64,000 bases of DNA from Mariannaea sp. PMI_226 (taxonomy: Eukaryota; Ascomycota; Sordariomycetes; Hypocreales; Nectriaceae), in assembly GCA_024336345.1 (NCBI GenBank), contig JANFOG010000002.1, positions 124,001 to 188,000 of the forward strand, given 5' to 3'. The notes under the pieces are model-generated. The model ran no database searches and was not told the origin of the DNA. It saw only the letters and a list, made by a program, of their open reading frames with translations. Shown here piece after piece: positions 48,274 through 59,458 of this stretch. The translations under genes were made by a program, and so were the position numbers. Position 1 is the stretch's first letter. Every line of letters begins with the position of its first letter.

Positions 48274-48432
48274 TAGGATGAGTGAAGAAGTCAGTTACAA
48301 CGCCTTATTGGGATTCAGAGGCAGCTACTAGAGAGTTTGGAAGAAACGGTTATATAGAAATTGGATCTTGGTTTATACTTGATGGATTAGATTTATGTTT
48401 TAGTATGTGAAATAGATGTGTTTCCATGCGAC
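48274..48432. other. Short convergent intergenic region
   Basis: Separates the SDR (+) and hydrolase (-) stop codons; AT-rich, presumably both 3' untranslated regions. Confidence 0.5.
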
Positions 48433-49512
48433 CTAGTCTACTGAAACTGTCCTCGCTGCCTGTATCAAATTTACTGCTGCTTGTAGGTCAATCGAACATG
48501 GTAATGCCCGGTGGCCACCCTCTGTCCAGCATGTCTGAACTTTGCATTCAGCTGCTTCCAGTTTTGACTCAAGGTCTCTGACGCTACTCTGTGGAACCAA
48601 CTCGTCATCAATGCTAGGGAAAAGAACCACTTGTTTTCCTCGTACTCCAGGATTGATCTGTCCCAACTCGAATCCTTTGCTGGTGAATTCGGGCAAGTCT
48701 GGCGAAAAATGACCATGCGGAAAGGTCGCCTCCGCCAAGAGTTGTGCAAGTCCAATACCATCAGCTAGTATTAATATCCCTTTCCGAATAAACCCAGGAC
48801 TCCTCGTTCCTAAGGCATGCTGGATTATTGATTCTGGGCCGCTGAAAGGTACAACTCCGATCGCTCCAATCACTTTCGGATGGTGTAATTGCCCAGCCCA
48901 GAAGAATGTGCCGATGGAGCGACCACAAAGAATAAACTCGCACTCGGGATATTTTTCAGATAGTTTGTTCAGAACAGCCACGTCGTTCGTGTAGGCTGCG
49001 ATCTCTAGAGCTCCGTTGTGGCACGGCACTTCAGAACTTGCGTCATATCCAACAAAATCTCGGCCGATGACCATCCTTATATCGCATTCCAGCAAGCTGC
49101 TAATGAAGTCTTTCATGAAACGAGTTGGACGTGTGTTTCCATGCGCAAACACAACGACAATGTTGCTTCTGGTGTTCTCTTTTCTGTATTCGTGCAGTCC
49201 AACAATGGTGCCAATTTCGGTTTTGATTTTGTAGCTTTGATGCGGAAGATCTTCTCTTCCTCTGCCTAATCTTTCGTAATCAATGTATCCGGCATTTCCT
49301 GGGAACAGTAGTCTGTGAATTAGATTCGTAACTGGATAAAGTGTCCAGTGAAGTGCGCGAGATGAAAATGATTTGCCTGAATCATCGCAGGTTTTTACGT
49401 TGGTGACTCCTGGGGGTGAGCTGCGTTGCATGGTCGACGTTGAGTTGGTATTGCGCGAGAGCAATCCTCTTTGGAATGCTCTTTTGCAATATCCCGGGTG
49501 GCACAATTTCAA
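48433..49512 (-). CDS. Alpha/beta hydrolase
   Basis: Serine hydrolase of the alpha/beta fold, 359 aa if it starts at 49512, or about 332 aa from the internal MQRSSPPG at 49431; the second reads better as a start because the extension is short and Cys/Asn-rich. No intron needed. The oxyanion strand is VVVFAHGNTRPTRFM, the nucleophile elbow is LCGRSIGTFFWAG (GRSIG), the acid lies in FPSIDDELVP and the histidine in EGGHRALPCS, so the triad is complete. The organisation resembles ABHD12/ABHD13-like lipases or palmitoyl hydrolases, but the substrate cannot be assigned. Tail-to-tail with the SDR. Confidence 0.8.
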   Translation of the reverse strand: MKLCHPGYCKRAFQRGLLSRNTNSTSTMQRSSPPGVTNVKTCDDSGKSFSSRALHWTLYPVTNLIHRLLFPGNAGYIDYERLGRGREDLPHQSYKIKTEIGTIVGLHEYRKENTRSNIVVVFAHGNTRPTRFMKDFISSLLECDIRMVIGRDFVGYDASSEVPCHNGALEIAAYTNDVAVLNKLSEKYPECEFILCGRSIGTFFWAGQLHHPKVIGAIGVVPFSGPESIIQHALGTRSPGFIRKGILILADGIGLAQLLAEATFPHGHFSPDLPEFTSKGFELGQINPGVRGKQVVLFPSIDDELVPQSSVRDLESKLEAAECKVQTCWTEGGHRALPCSIDLQAAVNLIQAARTVSVD

Positions 49513-50458
49513 CTATCGGTGTTTTGGACATTGCTGCGCTCATAACTGTGGCGGCCTCATATTAGGCTGATTCTGCCTGGGGCTGTGTTTGTGTGATGGT
49601 TTCATGTGGATGCGCTGGAAAGCGGGCTATGCAATTGGCCTGTGCATTTAGACTGAAAAATCGCAGTACTGTAATACCAACGGAAAATAAAAACCCATCA
49701 TTTGAGCGACCCATGAGTTTTAGCTATTTGTTGGACTTTTTTCTTTCTCTCTTGATAGAGCTAGGTGGCTAAATGCAACTTGCACCAGTTCGAGATAACA
49801 GGGCCAGAACGTACCGTCAGCTGCCTTGCTCGCTTGACAGACACCCGACATGCCAAAGAGCATCCATCTTACCATTTGGTTCATTTAGCTAAGAGTTTAT
49901 TGAAGGCTGTGTGGAATTGTGATACCAAATATCAAGAGGAATAGAGGATCTTATTTCGACATCCGCTGTGGGACGTACAGTACCTACTTATGTTACAAGG
50001 GGCTCGAAAGGCTGGAATACCACCAACATGCTTGCTGTAGTAATTTTGCGTTCTCGAGTATAATTGGTTTGTCTCTCATGATGACTAAGGCGCGAGGTTA
50101 CTTGAACTTCATTCTGAAGATTGACATTGAAATTGTGACCATTGCTTTACCTAGGCTAGCCAGCTTTGCTTCTTGGTACCAAGATAGCGTTTGTGGCTAA
50201 AAGCTCTTGTGAATATGAACAACGGGTCTGTGCATTCCCTGATCTTTTGTTCGGGCCGATAGATACGACACACCACTGTCATGACTCTGCCCCGTGTTGT
50301 TCACACAGTAGATGAACATGTGAAAACTTCATCAACAGTTTGTATTATTAGTCCAAATGGTGAGACCTGAAGAATCCAACTGGTCAAACCTCGTAGACAG
50401 AAATAATCCTAGGTTTGAACTACCACATTACAATCAACTATGAGCCGGTATACGTCGC
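49513..50458. other. Intergenic
   Basis: Hydrolase promoter and transporter 3' region. No gene recognised. Confidence 0.5.
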
Positions 50459-52198
50459 TTATTTCTCATCATGAATAACTCCACCCTCCATGCTACTCTT
50501 CTCAAGACCCATCGTAGAGGTATCGTAACCATTGCTCTCGAGGAACTCACGGAAACGCTCATCCTCAAGAGTGATGGTATCCTGTCCAATCTCTGGGATG
50601 AATACCAAAACGATAACAGCAGACAAGATGCACAAACTCGACGCGACCCAGAAGGGGTACTGGGCAGACTGGGTAGCGTTACCACCAGCGGCCTGGATGT
50701 AAGGGAACACCCAAGTACCGACAAAGGCACCAATCTTTCCAATAGCAGCAGCAATACCATAGTATCGACCTCGCACACCAGTCGCGCAAGTCTTAGCGGC
50801 CAACAAGCCGATGTTGTTGCCGGGGCCCAGTTCTCCGAGAGCCAAGAAAATGCCATATACGACGGCGAATCCTGCAATATGTTGAGAGATCTTGTCATAG
50901 ACTCCGGCCATGATAAATCCCACAACAGCCTGAAGAGTAACGCCGCCAGCGAGGGCGTATCTGGGGCCAATCCAGTCACTCAAAAAGGCACCAATCAAAG
51001 CACCTGGAAGGTAGAACAAGTTGATGACAGTGTTCCAGCCAAAGACGGTCGTAAGGGGGGCATCATCGCTATAGATTCCAGCGAGAATGGATGAGGAGTA
51101 GATGCCGAAGGCGTATGCGGAGAACTATCCAGCCGTTAGGAATACGAATACGAATACCTATACATAGTTGGAGGAGAATACTCACATCGTAGAGGAACCA
51201 AACTACACTGACGCAGAGAAGACGGAATCCATAGAACCGGAAGACGAGCGAGTAAGGGGTCTGGCGTCTCATGGATTGCTTGGCGAACTCCTCGGGCTCC
51301 TTGAGTCTCAATCGAAGGACGAAAAGAATCAAGGGGAAGACTAGGCCAACGCCCAGACTAACTCGCCAGACAGTGGTCAAGTGCTCATTGTGGCAGGCAG
51401 CCGCAACCACGTCTGTAAAAAGAAAAGAAAAATGGTCAGCGGGTTCGTTTACGAAGGCATGGTGAACTTTTACTTACAGGGAACAAAGGCGCCAATAACG
51501 AATCCAAAGTCGATCATGGTGTTGGTGAAGAGAATGAACCATCGGTTTCGTGTTCCCTTCTTCATTTGACCACTAGACTCTGCGCAGCCAACACTACCAG
51601 CAGGGTATTCACCTGTAGAGGTATGAATGTCAGCATCTCAATTGTAATAAGCTGCCGGGATGATAATATCACCATACCTCCAATACCAATACCAACGAAG
51701 AATCGCCAAGCAGTCAACATGTTAAACATGCCCACGGGTTCTCCATGCCAGTACGATCCGGTAGCCAGCGCAGTGAAGACGATGAGGATGACAGTGGAGA
51801 CCATGAGGGAATTGGTTCGCGACCAGTGGTCAGAAAGGAAGCCAAAGATCAGCTGGCCCAAAACTGTGCCTGCAAAGGCAATGTCGGACACATACTTCTT
51901 AGCAGTAGACTTGGTAAAAACAGTTCCATACTGGAGAGCCAGAGTCGTGTTTACAGAACCGATGACCTAACCCAAATGTTGGCGAAATCCTGACATGATT
52001 TACAGTTGAATTAGAAGAAGGGGAGGGGGTTCTTACGTTGTTGATGTAGCCATCAGAGAACAAACCAGCGCCACAGGCAAAGACAGGCATAGCCGTCTCA
52101 AACCAGGACCGCTGGAATTCGGGCTCCTCTGAGACATACACATCGTCGCTGCGGGCCTCGGCCGAGCCCTTCTCGGTCTTGTTCTTCAATCCAAGCAT
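50459..52198 (-). CDS. MFS glycerophosphodiester/phosphate transporter (GIT1-like)
   Basis: Plasma-membrane MFS carrier of the phosphate:H+ symporter family, closest in pattern to yeast GIT1, which takes up glycerophosphoinositol and glycerophosphocholine. Exon 1 is 52198-52037, exon 2 begins at 51966; further introns lie near 51660-51600, 51480-51415 and 51185-51125. Landmarks: ACGAGLFSDGYINNVIGSVNT across the first junction, FAGTVLGQLIFGFLSDHWSR, RFFVGIGIGGEYPAGSVGCAE restored across an intron, KKGTRNRWF, LRLRLKEPEEF, RYALAGGVTLQAVVGF, ALGELGPGNNIGLLAAKT and GVRGRYYGIAAAIGKIGAF. Start MLGLKNKTEKG; the C-terminus is hydrophilic and acidic. Substrate by family inference. Confidence 0.9.
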
Positions 52199-52740
52199 AA
52201 TGTTTGAAATGCAGACCCAGGCTGGTTTACAGTGATGACTGGTCACGGCAAAACTAGAGGGTATGATTATGATTGAGGAATCAAGATAGAAGTCACACCT
52301 GCAGAATAGATGCCGAGGAAAGATCGGCAATCAGAACGAAGTTATAGATGGAAGCAGAATAACACCCTGCATGACACGAGGGCGGACAGACAGTCAAGAT
52401 AGGCCAGAGAAGCACAGGGTTTATTGCGAAAGTAGCCGATCCCTCGGTCTAAGATAAGGCCTAATCAGGGAGGAAGAGCCCATGGGTTTGCGTCCCCGGA
52501 GAGCTACACGGGCTTTGCGAAGGGAAATTCTTCTCAGGGACGACATGGGGTTGGTGAGACATCATAGGACAGGGGGATAGCCGCACATGGAGTGTCTCCT
52601 TGGACCATGGCGGTTTCGACGAATGTTAAAGGTGGAACTCATCGGCACCAGCTTGCCAACTCCACTCAGCCAACCAAAGTTCCCCGACAAAGTTGGTTCT
52701 ACTTGTGCTATCTTTTAAGAATCTCGAGTCATACAATGTA

Positions 52741-52799
52741 TATTTATTTTGTTCTATTTTACTTTATTTTATTGCATTTTACTTTGTTTTGTTTTTTGT
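52741..52799. repeat. T-rich low-complexity tract
   Basis: Repeated ATTTTA/TTTTG units over about 60 bases upstream of the GIT1-like transporter; simple sequence. Confidence 0.75.
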
Positions 52800-53226
52800 C
52801 GTGTGCTTGCTACTTCTCTTGACCACCACAGTTTTTCTGGGGCTATGTGATTGTTTGTTTTGCTCTCAACCAGTCTATAGTATTCTGAGTGAGCGACACT
52901 TTTTCATGGTGGGAGGTGCCAGCTCGGACATGGCCGAGCCGGCTAGTGACACAGCTGCATCCGCGCTTCACCCAAAAGCGGTCGCCAATGCACATCAGGA
53001 TCGGCCAAGCGGTTTTGGGGTCGATCCGTTTCCCTGTTAGGCGTGCTGGCGTCCTCCACACAACATACGTGGGGTTCAATGTGTCGGGCCAGTGTGCCGA
53101 AGAAGACTAGCAGCAACGTGATTGCCGTCGTATTTTCTACAGGGCGATTAAGGAACATTTGCATCTTACTAGCTCTCAATAATTGCCTAGTACCTAGGGA
53201 GATGTGGAACTGCACCTAAGCAATCA

Positions 53227-53256
53227 GGTGGTTGTGGTGGTGGTTGCGGTGGTGGG
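53227..53256. repeat. GGT/GGTT-rich tract
   Basis: About 30 bases of GGTGGTTGTGGT-like repeats, G/T only on this strand apart from one C; could form non-B DNA. Confidence 0.75.
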
Positions 53257-56200
53257 CGCTCGAATTTTTGGGTGCTGTGTCGAGTGCTTACGGCCAACGA
53301 CAGGGCAAGAAATTTGTCATGAGGCCGCTACGAGGCTCTTGACAGGTTTATGATCCTGCAGTGATCTACACAACCGACCAGCTGCCGAAGTATCGGTCGA
53401 CCATCTCACCTTGACAGAGAGCCAACACCGCACGGCCTCCCCGAAGGTAGCACGGATACGGTAGGTGGTACTTGTGCCGCATGGCCGGTGGGCCGCTTGG
53501 CTGCTCATCTGGCCGGCTAACACGGCACTAACATCTCCTCTCTCAGCATCAACACCAAGATTTTATCACCAGCCGGCCAGCAGATTCGCAAACACGTGTC
53601 AGGCTAGGTCAGGATGATTAAGTCGTGAGTCTACCTCTGAGTTCAATACGGGTCTCCGCAACCAGAAATATAAACTGGTTGCTCCTTCATGAATCTGGGC
53701 ACGAGACCAGTTGCTGAAAGCGTTCTCACGCAAACCTGACAGGCAATCAATCTGAGGAGAAGAGGGAGAAAAACGGGGGGGGAAGCATGGTACCCTAGGT
53801 GATCTTGTCCTTGTTGCGGCACGAGCGAAGGATTTGAAGGATGATAATGTTACGTTGGCCCCAGTTACCGACCCGACAACGAACCCTTCCAAAAAAAAAA
53901 AAAACAAGCTCCCAAAAATTTTTATACGTAAACAAAGCGTTCTTCATCTCTATTGGGATTGAAGGTATAAAATTATAAGAGTGGGCTTCATTGGGATTCA
54001 TAGGCGGAAAAACTATTGATGCTGACGCTACTAACTTAGAGCAAGTAACTAACTTACAATATTGTCCTCGAGACGGTGTAATACAAGAACCGGAGAAAAA
54101 AATAAAAATAAAAAAGAAAAGGACAAAAGAGATCCGTGCACAATCAGAAGCAAAATTCGGGACTTTTACGAATACTTTAATAATCAATGTTCTTTTCCGA
54201 AAAAGCTGCAGATTTAGACGAGCCACTCAATAAAATCCTTGTTATGGAGACCAAACGCGAACGCACTCACGCCACGCATGCGCGCACTAACGGGTAGGCA
54301 AGTACGGAGTAGTCTATGGAAATTTATTGGATTCTCACCCTTCATTAATATGGCAGCCCTCGCGCACGTGTGAGACTCCCTCCTTCAGAAGTACTGTTCT
54401 TACGTGAATTGAAGCATTATTCGTATGTCAAGGTCCACAGGGCATCGCGGTTTGTTCTGCCATTGGATAAATCGTGGTTTGCGTCTTGCACCTTAGTTCT
54501 CAACCTTAATCCTCAAGCGATCCCTGCTCATCAAGATTGGCCATCATGATCTAGGAAAGACGGGCTGTGATCTTTCTTATTATTATTTACATACTAGTAC
54601 GTTTACGTTTCGCATCTCCTAACGAGAAGTGAACAGTTAGATGAAGCTTGGATCTGTATGCATTGGGTCGTGCAGAAGGCCCAAAACAAGCGAGGGTGTG
54701 ACTTTTCCAGTTATCTTGATATTCTGCCTCGCTCACCAGCAGCTTCTCGTCGTCTGTATCCGAGATACTTACTACATCTTCCCCACTATGTACAACTCTT
54801 GGACTCTAGGTATGTCAAAATAAACAATGTCTGCATGACCCGCATTGTGCCTATGAAGAATGTTACCGTAGCGTCCGCGACGAAAGCCTTTCAGATCGGC
54901 AGGGATCCGTCCTGCAAACAGGCGGAGCGTCGAGTTGGCAGAGATTAGCCACCTAGCCACAGACGAAAAGCCACAGACGAAGAGGCTAAACGAGATTCAG
55001 GGGACTGCTAGCTAAAGTAATTCCATCATGTATAGACGCTTTCAACAAGCAGGATTCAATTTTCCTACTGTGATGATAACGTAGCTCAGAATGAGTTTGG
55101 TGACAGAAAGATGTTTCTACATTGTTCCTTCCGAACAGCAAGGCAAATTTCCACCACACAGATATTCATTATCAGCTCTTGGTCATGATGTCTCTAGGTC
55201 CTGTTTGATTGCACGAACTACTCGGAGTATTCCCCATTCACTATCAGTGGCTATCACGACTTAATGTTGTTAGGGAGGTTTCCGAGAGCCTACTATATAT
55301 TATGGGAGTTTAGGGTATGTTGGTAAATTGCGGCTGTATATTGACTTGATCACTAGCCAGCATGATGAAACCGTTTGTTTTATCCTGGATATATAATACA
55401 CATGTGCATTTTCTTCCGCCGGTAGAAAAAAAATTATTTCCCTCCAGAAATGCTCCGTAGAAGCCAATCGCACCGACTTATGTTGGACGAACCAGAATTT
55501 TGGTCTTGCAATTGGCCCCGAAAATGCAAGTTGATGGAATCAGATCTTCCCTACGCCTAGTAAATCCCGCAGTGTCTACCCAAGAGACTTGGTGGCAATT
55601 TTCTACTTGAGTGATGTCTAAGCATTGCCTACCACAGTCTAGAAGAGAATGACGACCGAGGCTTATAACTTCTTCTCTCATCATTTCTTCTTGCGGTAGT
55701 TATAGCATGTCTAAGGAAGCCAGTTCTTGGCTAAGGAGTCACCAAGCACAAACATGGGTGCCTTTGTTTCGTCTCCCTATCTTAGTGACTATCTTAGTAA
55801 CTGTGCCGCACATATCCGGGTCAAATATATTCCAAGAAGTTAGTTTATATAATCCATGCGCACTACTTGAGCATGTCGGATGTGTCTACTTCAGTTGAGA
55901 AGAAACGACATTCTATCTTCCTTCCACCCATCTCCTTCTAACTTTAGACCATGGGCTATAGAGAAACTGGAAGATATCTTGAATCATTGTACGCGAAACT
56001 TTAGTCTTTGCCGGAGTTGTTAGGGTGCAGGCTCTAGCATTCCAGCTATGCAAGTAGAAAGAACGTAAACGAATTTTAACAACAAATTTATCACGAAATT
56101 CGCTTGATGAATTTCTTTTTCCCAAGAACTATAACGTGGAAACTGTACGGTGTAACCCAGGTGGCTTCGAAACAAGACATGCCGGATTAGACTAAAAGTT

Positions 56201-56482
56201 TGCCACTCCTCACTGCAGTGCGGATCTTTTTATGTTATCCAAGATCAGGTTTAGCTCCAATATTAAACCCAAGACAGTACACTCGTCAATCCATGATTGA
56301 TCTGGTTATCACTCTATGTTCGAAGAAACCCCGTCAGAATACCTGCTGCGAACCTGGTACTAGATAAGTGAGCATCCTGCATGTGACGGGCATTTTATTT
56401 CCTTCGGACCTTAGATTCGAAATTCCGGCCTATTCTGGTATACCCCTGTTCGAATTTTATATGCATTGAAGAGTCGTTTGTC

Positions 56483-57710
56483 TTGTCTGGACCATCCCAG
56501 ACTTTGCCAAGGCTCCAGACTGAGCCTGGCGAAGAGCCCATGAACATGACTAATCCACTAGCCTGCCCCTCCATCCACCCAATGCTGGCGGAGTTTTCCA
56601 TTTCTGTTCGGTACTCCTCTATCCCAACGATATCGCACATCGCCCAACCAATCGAGCAGCTAGTTCTCGCTATGGCTGAACCAATTTCTAATGTTCGGCC
56701 AATTTCAATATTGGTTACATACATGGTAACGGCCCTGGCCCTTACTTTATGCTGCATCCACATCATTTGGAGACGGGGAGCGAGGGTTGGATCCGGAGGC
56801 TCAAGACGCCCCCTCGCCGGCACCTTTATTGCCCTAGCGACTGTGAGCCTTGCGTCGACTTGGTACTACATGCTGCGTTATTTCCAGTGGTCTTATTGGG
56901 ATTGGGCATACACGCGTTCACTCGAGGACTCCGCGGCTCTGCAATTGGGCCTATGGCTTCGGGACACATCCCTCTTCCGACAAGCTTGGGCTTCCACACT
57001 GGAGACACCAGCTCGAACCTGGTGGTCGCTGCAAATTTTTGGGTTCTGTGCTATTTGGAGTATTGAACTTGCCGTGCAAGGTAAGGGCTGGAATCAGGTC
57101 CCGTTAATCGCATCTTAAGGCTGACGAGACCCAAGCGAAGAGAAGGGGCATTCCTCATCCATGGGTATTTATGCTTCTCGGCCAAATTGTTGCCATATCC
57201 TTTGCTGCAAATGTGTCGTTCATTGCATTCATCGTTTACGATAACTTTCTTCCGTCCAAGCCTTCAAATGACGCCACTCAATCTCGAATTGACACTGCCC
57301 AAAAAGGTCGAAGGGAGGTGAAATCGACCTCCTCTTCGTTAGTGAACCTCTGGTGGCCTTTGATTCTCGGTATAAACTTGGCTTGTGCTATTTGCGTGCC
57401 AGACAGCTTTGGAAGTGAAAGATTCATGCCGCTCCTCCTGCTTCCCCATCTCTTGTCCTTCGTCCCCATGGCTGTAACTCATTTTGTCAACATCCGAACA
57501 GCATCGGAGTTACCCTCACCACCATCCTTGTGGTTACAATTCGGTTCAGTCTTGGGGCTGCTCATATTTGCCACTGTCCGGGTGATTAACAGTGGGGGGA
57601 GTTTGCAATCTATTCCAAGTGCGTTATACGAGCATCCTGCCGTGAGCAGCGTGGGTTGGGATGTCCTTTGCTGCTGGATCAGCTTTTCTGCATGGAGTCT
57701 CTTCAAATAA
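56483..57710 (+). CDS. Polytopic membrane protein of unknown function
   Basis: 390 aa from exons 56483-57080 and 57136-57710; the intron acceptor at CCCAAG (57135) is needed because the nearer TTAAG leads to a stop. I do not recognise a named family. Visible hydrophobic segments: ISILVTYMVTALALTLCCIHIIW, GTFIALATVSLASTWYYMLRY, IFGFCAIWSIELAV, WVFMLLGQIVAISFAANVSFIAFIVY (shown as two adjacent helices), LWWPLILGINLACAICV, PLLLLPHLLSFVPM, LWLQFGSVLGLLIFATV and VLCCWISFSAWSLF, about eight in all. The aromatic-rich YFQWSYWDWAYTRSL and the acidic partner region SLEDSAALQLG lie between helices 2 and 3. Methionines at residues 20 and 34 are alternative starts. No cluster partner suggests its role. 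Confidence 0.7.
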
Positions 57711-58707
57711 TCATTTGCATTCTTCATGCTCATTGTACACTTTTTGGATCAGCAGGACCAATAATACACAGTTATTAGGGGATCAGTCATTCGGGACTGG
57801 CTCCTATGAAGGCTATTAAGCATCTACCAGGAGAAGTCGGGTGAATCTACACGGAAGCTTATGATGAAGAACCCTACGGGGTATTCGTTCTAAGGAAGCC
57901 TCGAAAGTGAGATGGCGGACTTGACAATTTAGTTGACTATTACCTAAATAGACCTAGAAGAAGGGCGAAAGGCTTTTGAGATTTCTTCGTGATTATCTAG
58001 AATTTAACGGCCGCATCCTTGAATAGCGTACGCGAAAAAGAAAATCTACAATCACAGAAGCCGCCATCGTGAGGACGATGTCGTACTAATTATTACTTAT
58101 GTCTCGATTCTAGTAATGTTTCAACAACTGACAAAGCAACCAGGAGCGAATCAATACATTTTGTTTATTATTGTGTCAAAAGTAATGCGTAGATCATGAT
58201 ATCCTTGCTGACACCTGCAGGCAGACCGGCACCTTGGAGCGGGTAAATGCAACGGCCACGGAAGAACCACAGAAACAGGCTACTAATAATAGCACTTTAA
58301 GGTTGAGTTCAGCATGTCAGAGCTAAATAGTTTCCCCAGTCTACATGGCTACAAACAGAGAGGATTGCGGTGATAGCACGATATCACGTGCACGGCATAC
58401 CGGGGGAGGACCCGATGATGTTCTCCTTGGCCCGCTGACTAAACTCCGGCTCACTCCACAAATAACGGCCCTCGGACGCCTTTCCGGCGGACCTCGTCCA
58501 CACCCCGAGAATCCACCGAGATGTTACGGTGATGACTTAGGGGTAACAAGAGTTCTTATATTAAGGTATGGAGTAGTTGTCAATTCTATCTCTTAACTTA
58601 CACACCTGGTCCACCACCGAGTCTTGCAGTCTTTCACCCGTTAAAAAAAAGACCATACAATCAATCACCAGTAAGTTAGCTCCAATGACTCTCGGTCCCT
58701 CGTCTGT
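57711..58707. other. Intergenic
   Basis: Between the membrane protein and the cupin gene. A possible 5'-UTR intron of the cupin gene (donor CCA/GTAAGT near 58671, acceptor CTTCAG near 58725) lies at the right end. No other gene seen. Confidence 0.4.
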
Positions 58708-59458
58708 CTGCACGATGCTCTTCAGGGGAGGAACTGTATCGGTGATGCTCAAATTATTAACGAATTGGTTTTTCTGGGAACAGTGTCTGGAAACCCAGTT
58801 CCTCTTACCGTCATCAAGGGTGCCGGCCACGAGTTCATTCCCCTTCCCCAGGGTGAGAATGCCACCGTAGCCGACTTCCACTCTATCCGTACCGAGACTA
58901 CGGATTCCCCCACTCACTTGACCTCCGGTTTTTACAAGATCGTCGCCGGACCTGCACGACCCGCTTCCTACAACTTCGAGGAGACCAAGTATGTCCTCAG
59001 TGGTCAGATCGATGTTCTAGTAAGTTCCCCTGCCAACCAATGAACAGACAACGCGATGAACGGACTCCATATCGCAGACTCCATACCATCCCTTACGTCT
59101 GAATCTTTTCTTGTCGGATAGTGTTAACCAATTTATATCATTGAATAGGACGAGGCTACCGGTATCACTCATCATCTGGTTGCCGGCGACTTCGCTTTCT
59201 TCCACGTTGGATCCAAGGTCAAGGTCCGTTATGGTCCCCTGTCCCTTTGGCCCGAGGCGCCCTTCCCCTTTCTTCTTTCCCATACTGGCAGGGGTTTTAT
59301 CTACTTAGGAGTAACGGATGAACTAACATGACTTGATTCGCTCTTTATAGTTCTCAACCAAGTCTCAAGGCTTCGCGTTCTACGCTGTCACCCGACCTGT
59401 TCGCGTCCCCCACCCTAACCTGCAGGGTCGGGAGGAGGACACCAAGTCCAGACTGTAA
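58708..59458 (+). CDS. EutQ-like cupin protein, 5' end unresolved
   Basis: Single-domain cupin of the ethanolamine-utilisation EutQ-like family found widely in fungi. Coding frame is secure from about 58765 (LGTVSGNPVPLTVIKGAG) to 59019, then 59149-59223 and 59351-59458. Motifs: PLPQGENATVADF, GFYKIVAGPARPASYNFEETKYVLSG (cupin motif 1, here quoted in part), DEATGITHHLVAGDFAFFHVGSKV (motif 2 region) and FSTKSQGFAFYAVTRP. The C-terminus KSRL ends in SRL, a peroxisomal PTS1 variant. The 5' end is a problem: the conserved frame is open back to a TAA near 58674 but contains no ATG, so the start lies in an unseen exon or is damaged. The start given is approximate. Confidence 0.75.

Larger units (their letters stand above)
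52199..56482. other. Gene-poor stretch, 4.3 kb
   Basis: No supportable gene. It holds a T-rich low-complexity tract (52741-52799), a GGT-rich tract (53227-53256), an A14 run (about 53891-53904) and a generally AT-rich composition from 53.9 kb on. Open frames at 55478-55898 on both strands are featureless. Confidence 0.45.

Noticed and set aside
55478..55898. Opposed open frames on both strands
   Set aside because: Short, without start context, splice sites or recognisable motifs.
58577..58870. Alternative frame starting MTLGPSSVCTM over the cupin 5' end
   Set aside because: It reads through the conserved cupin sequence in the wrong frame, so it cannot be the true N-terminus unless spliced in a way I could not find.
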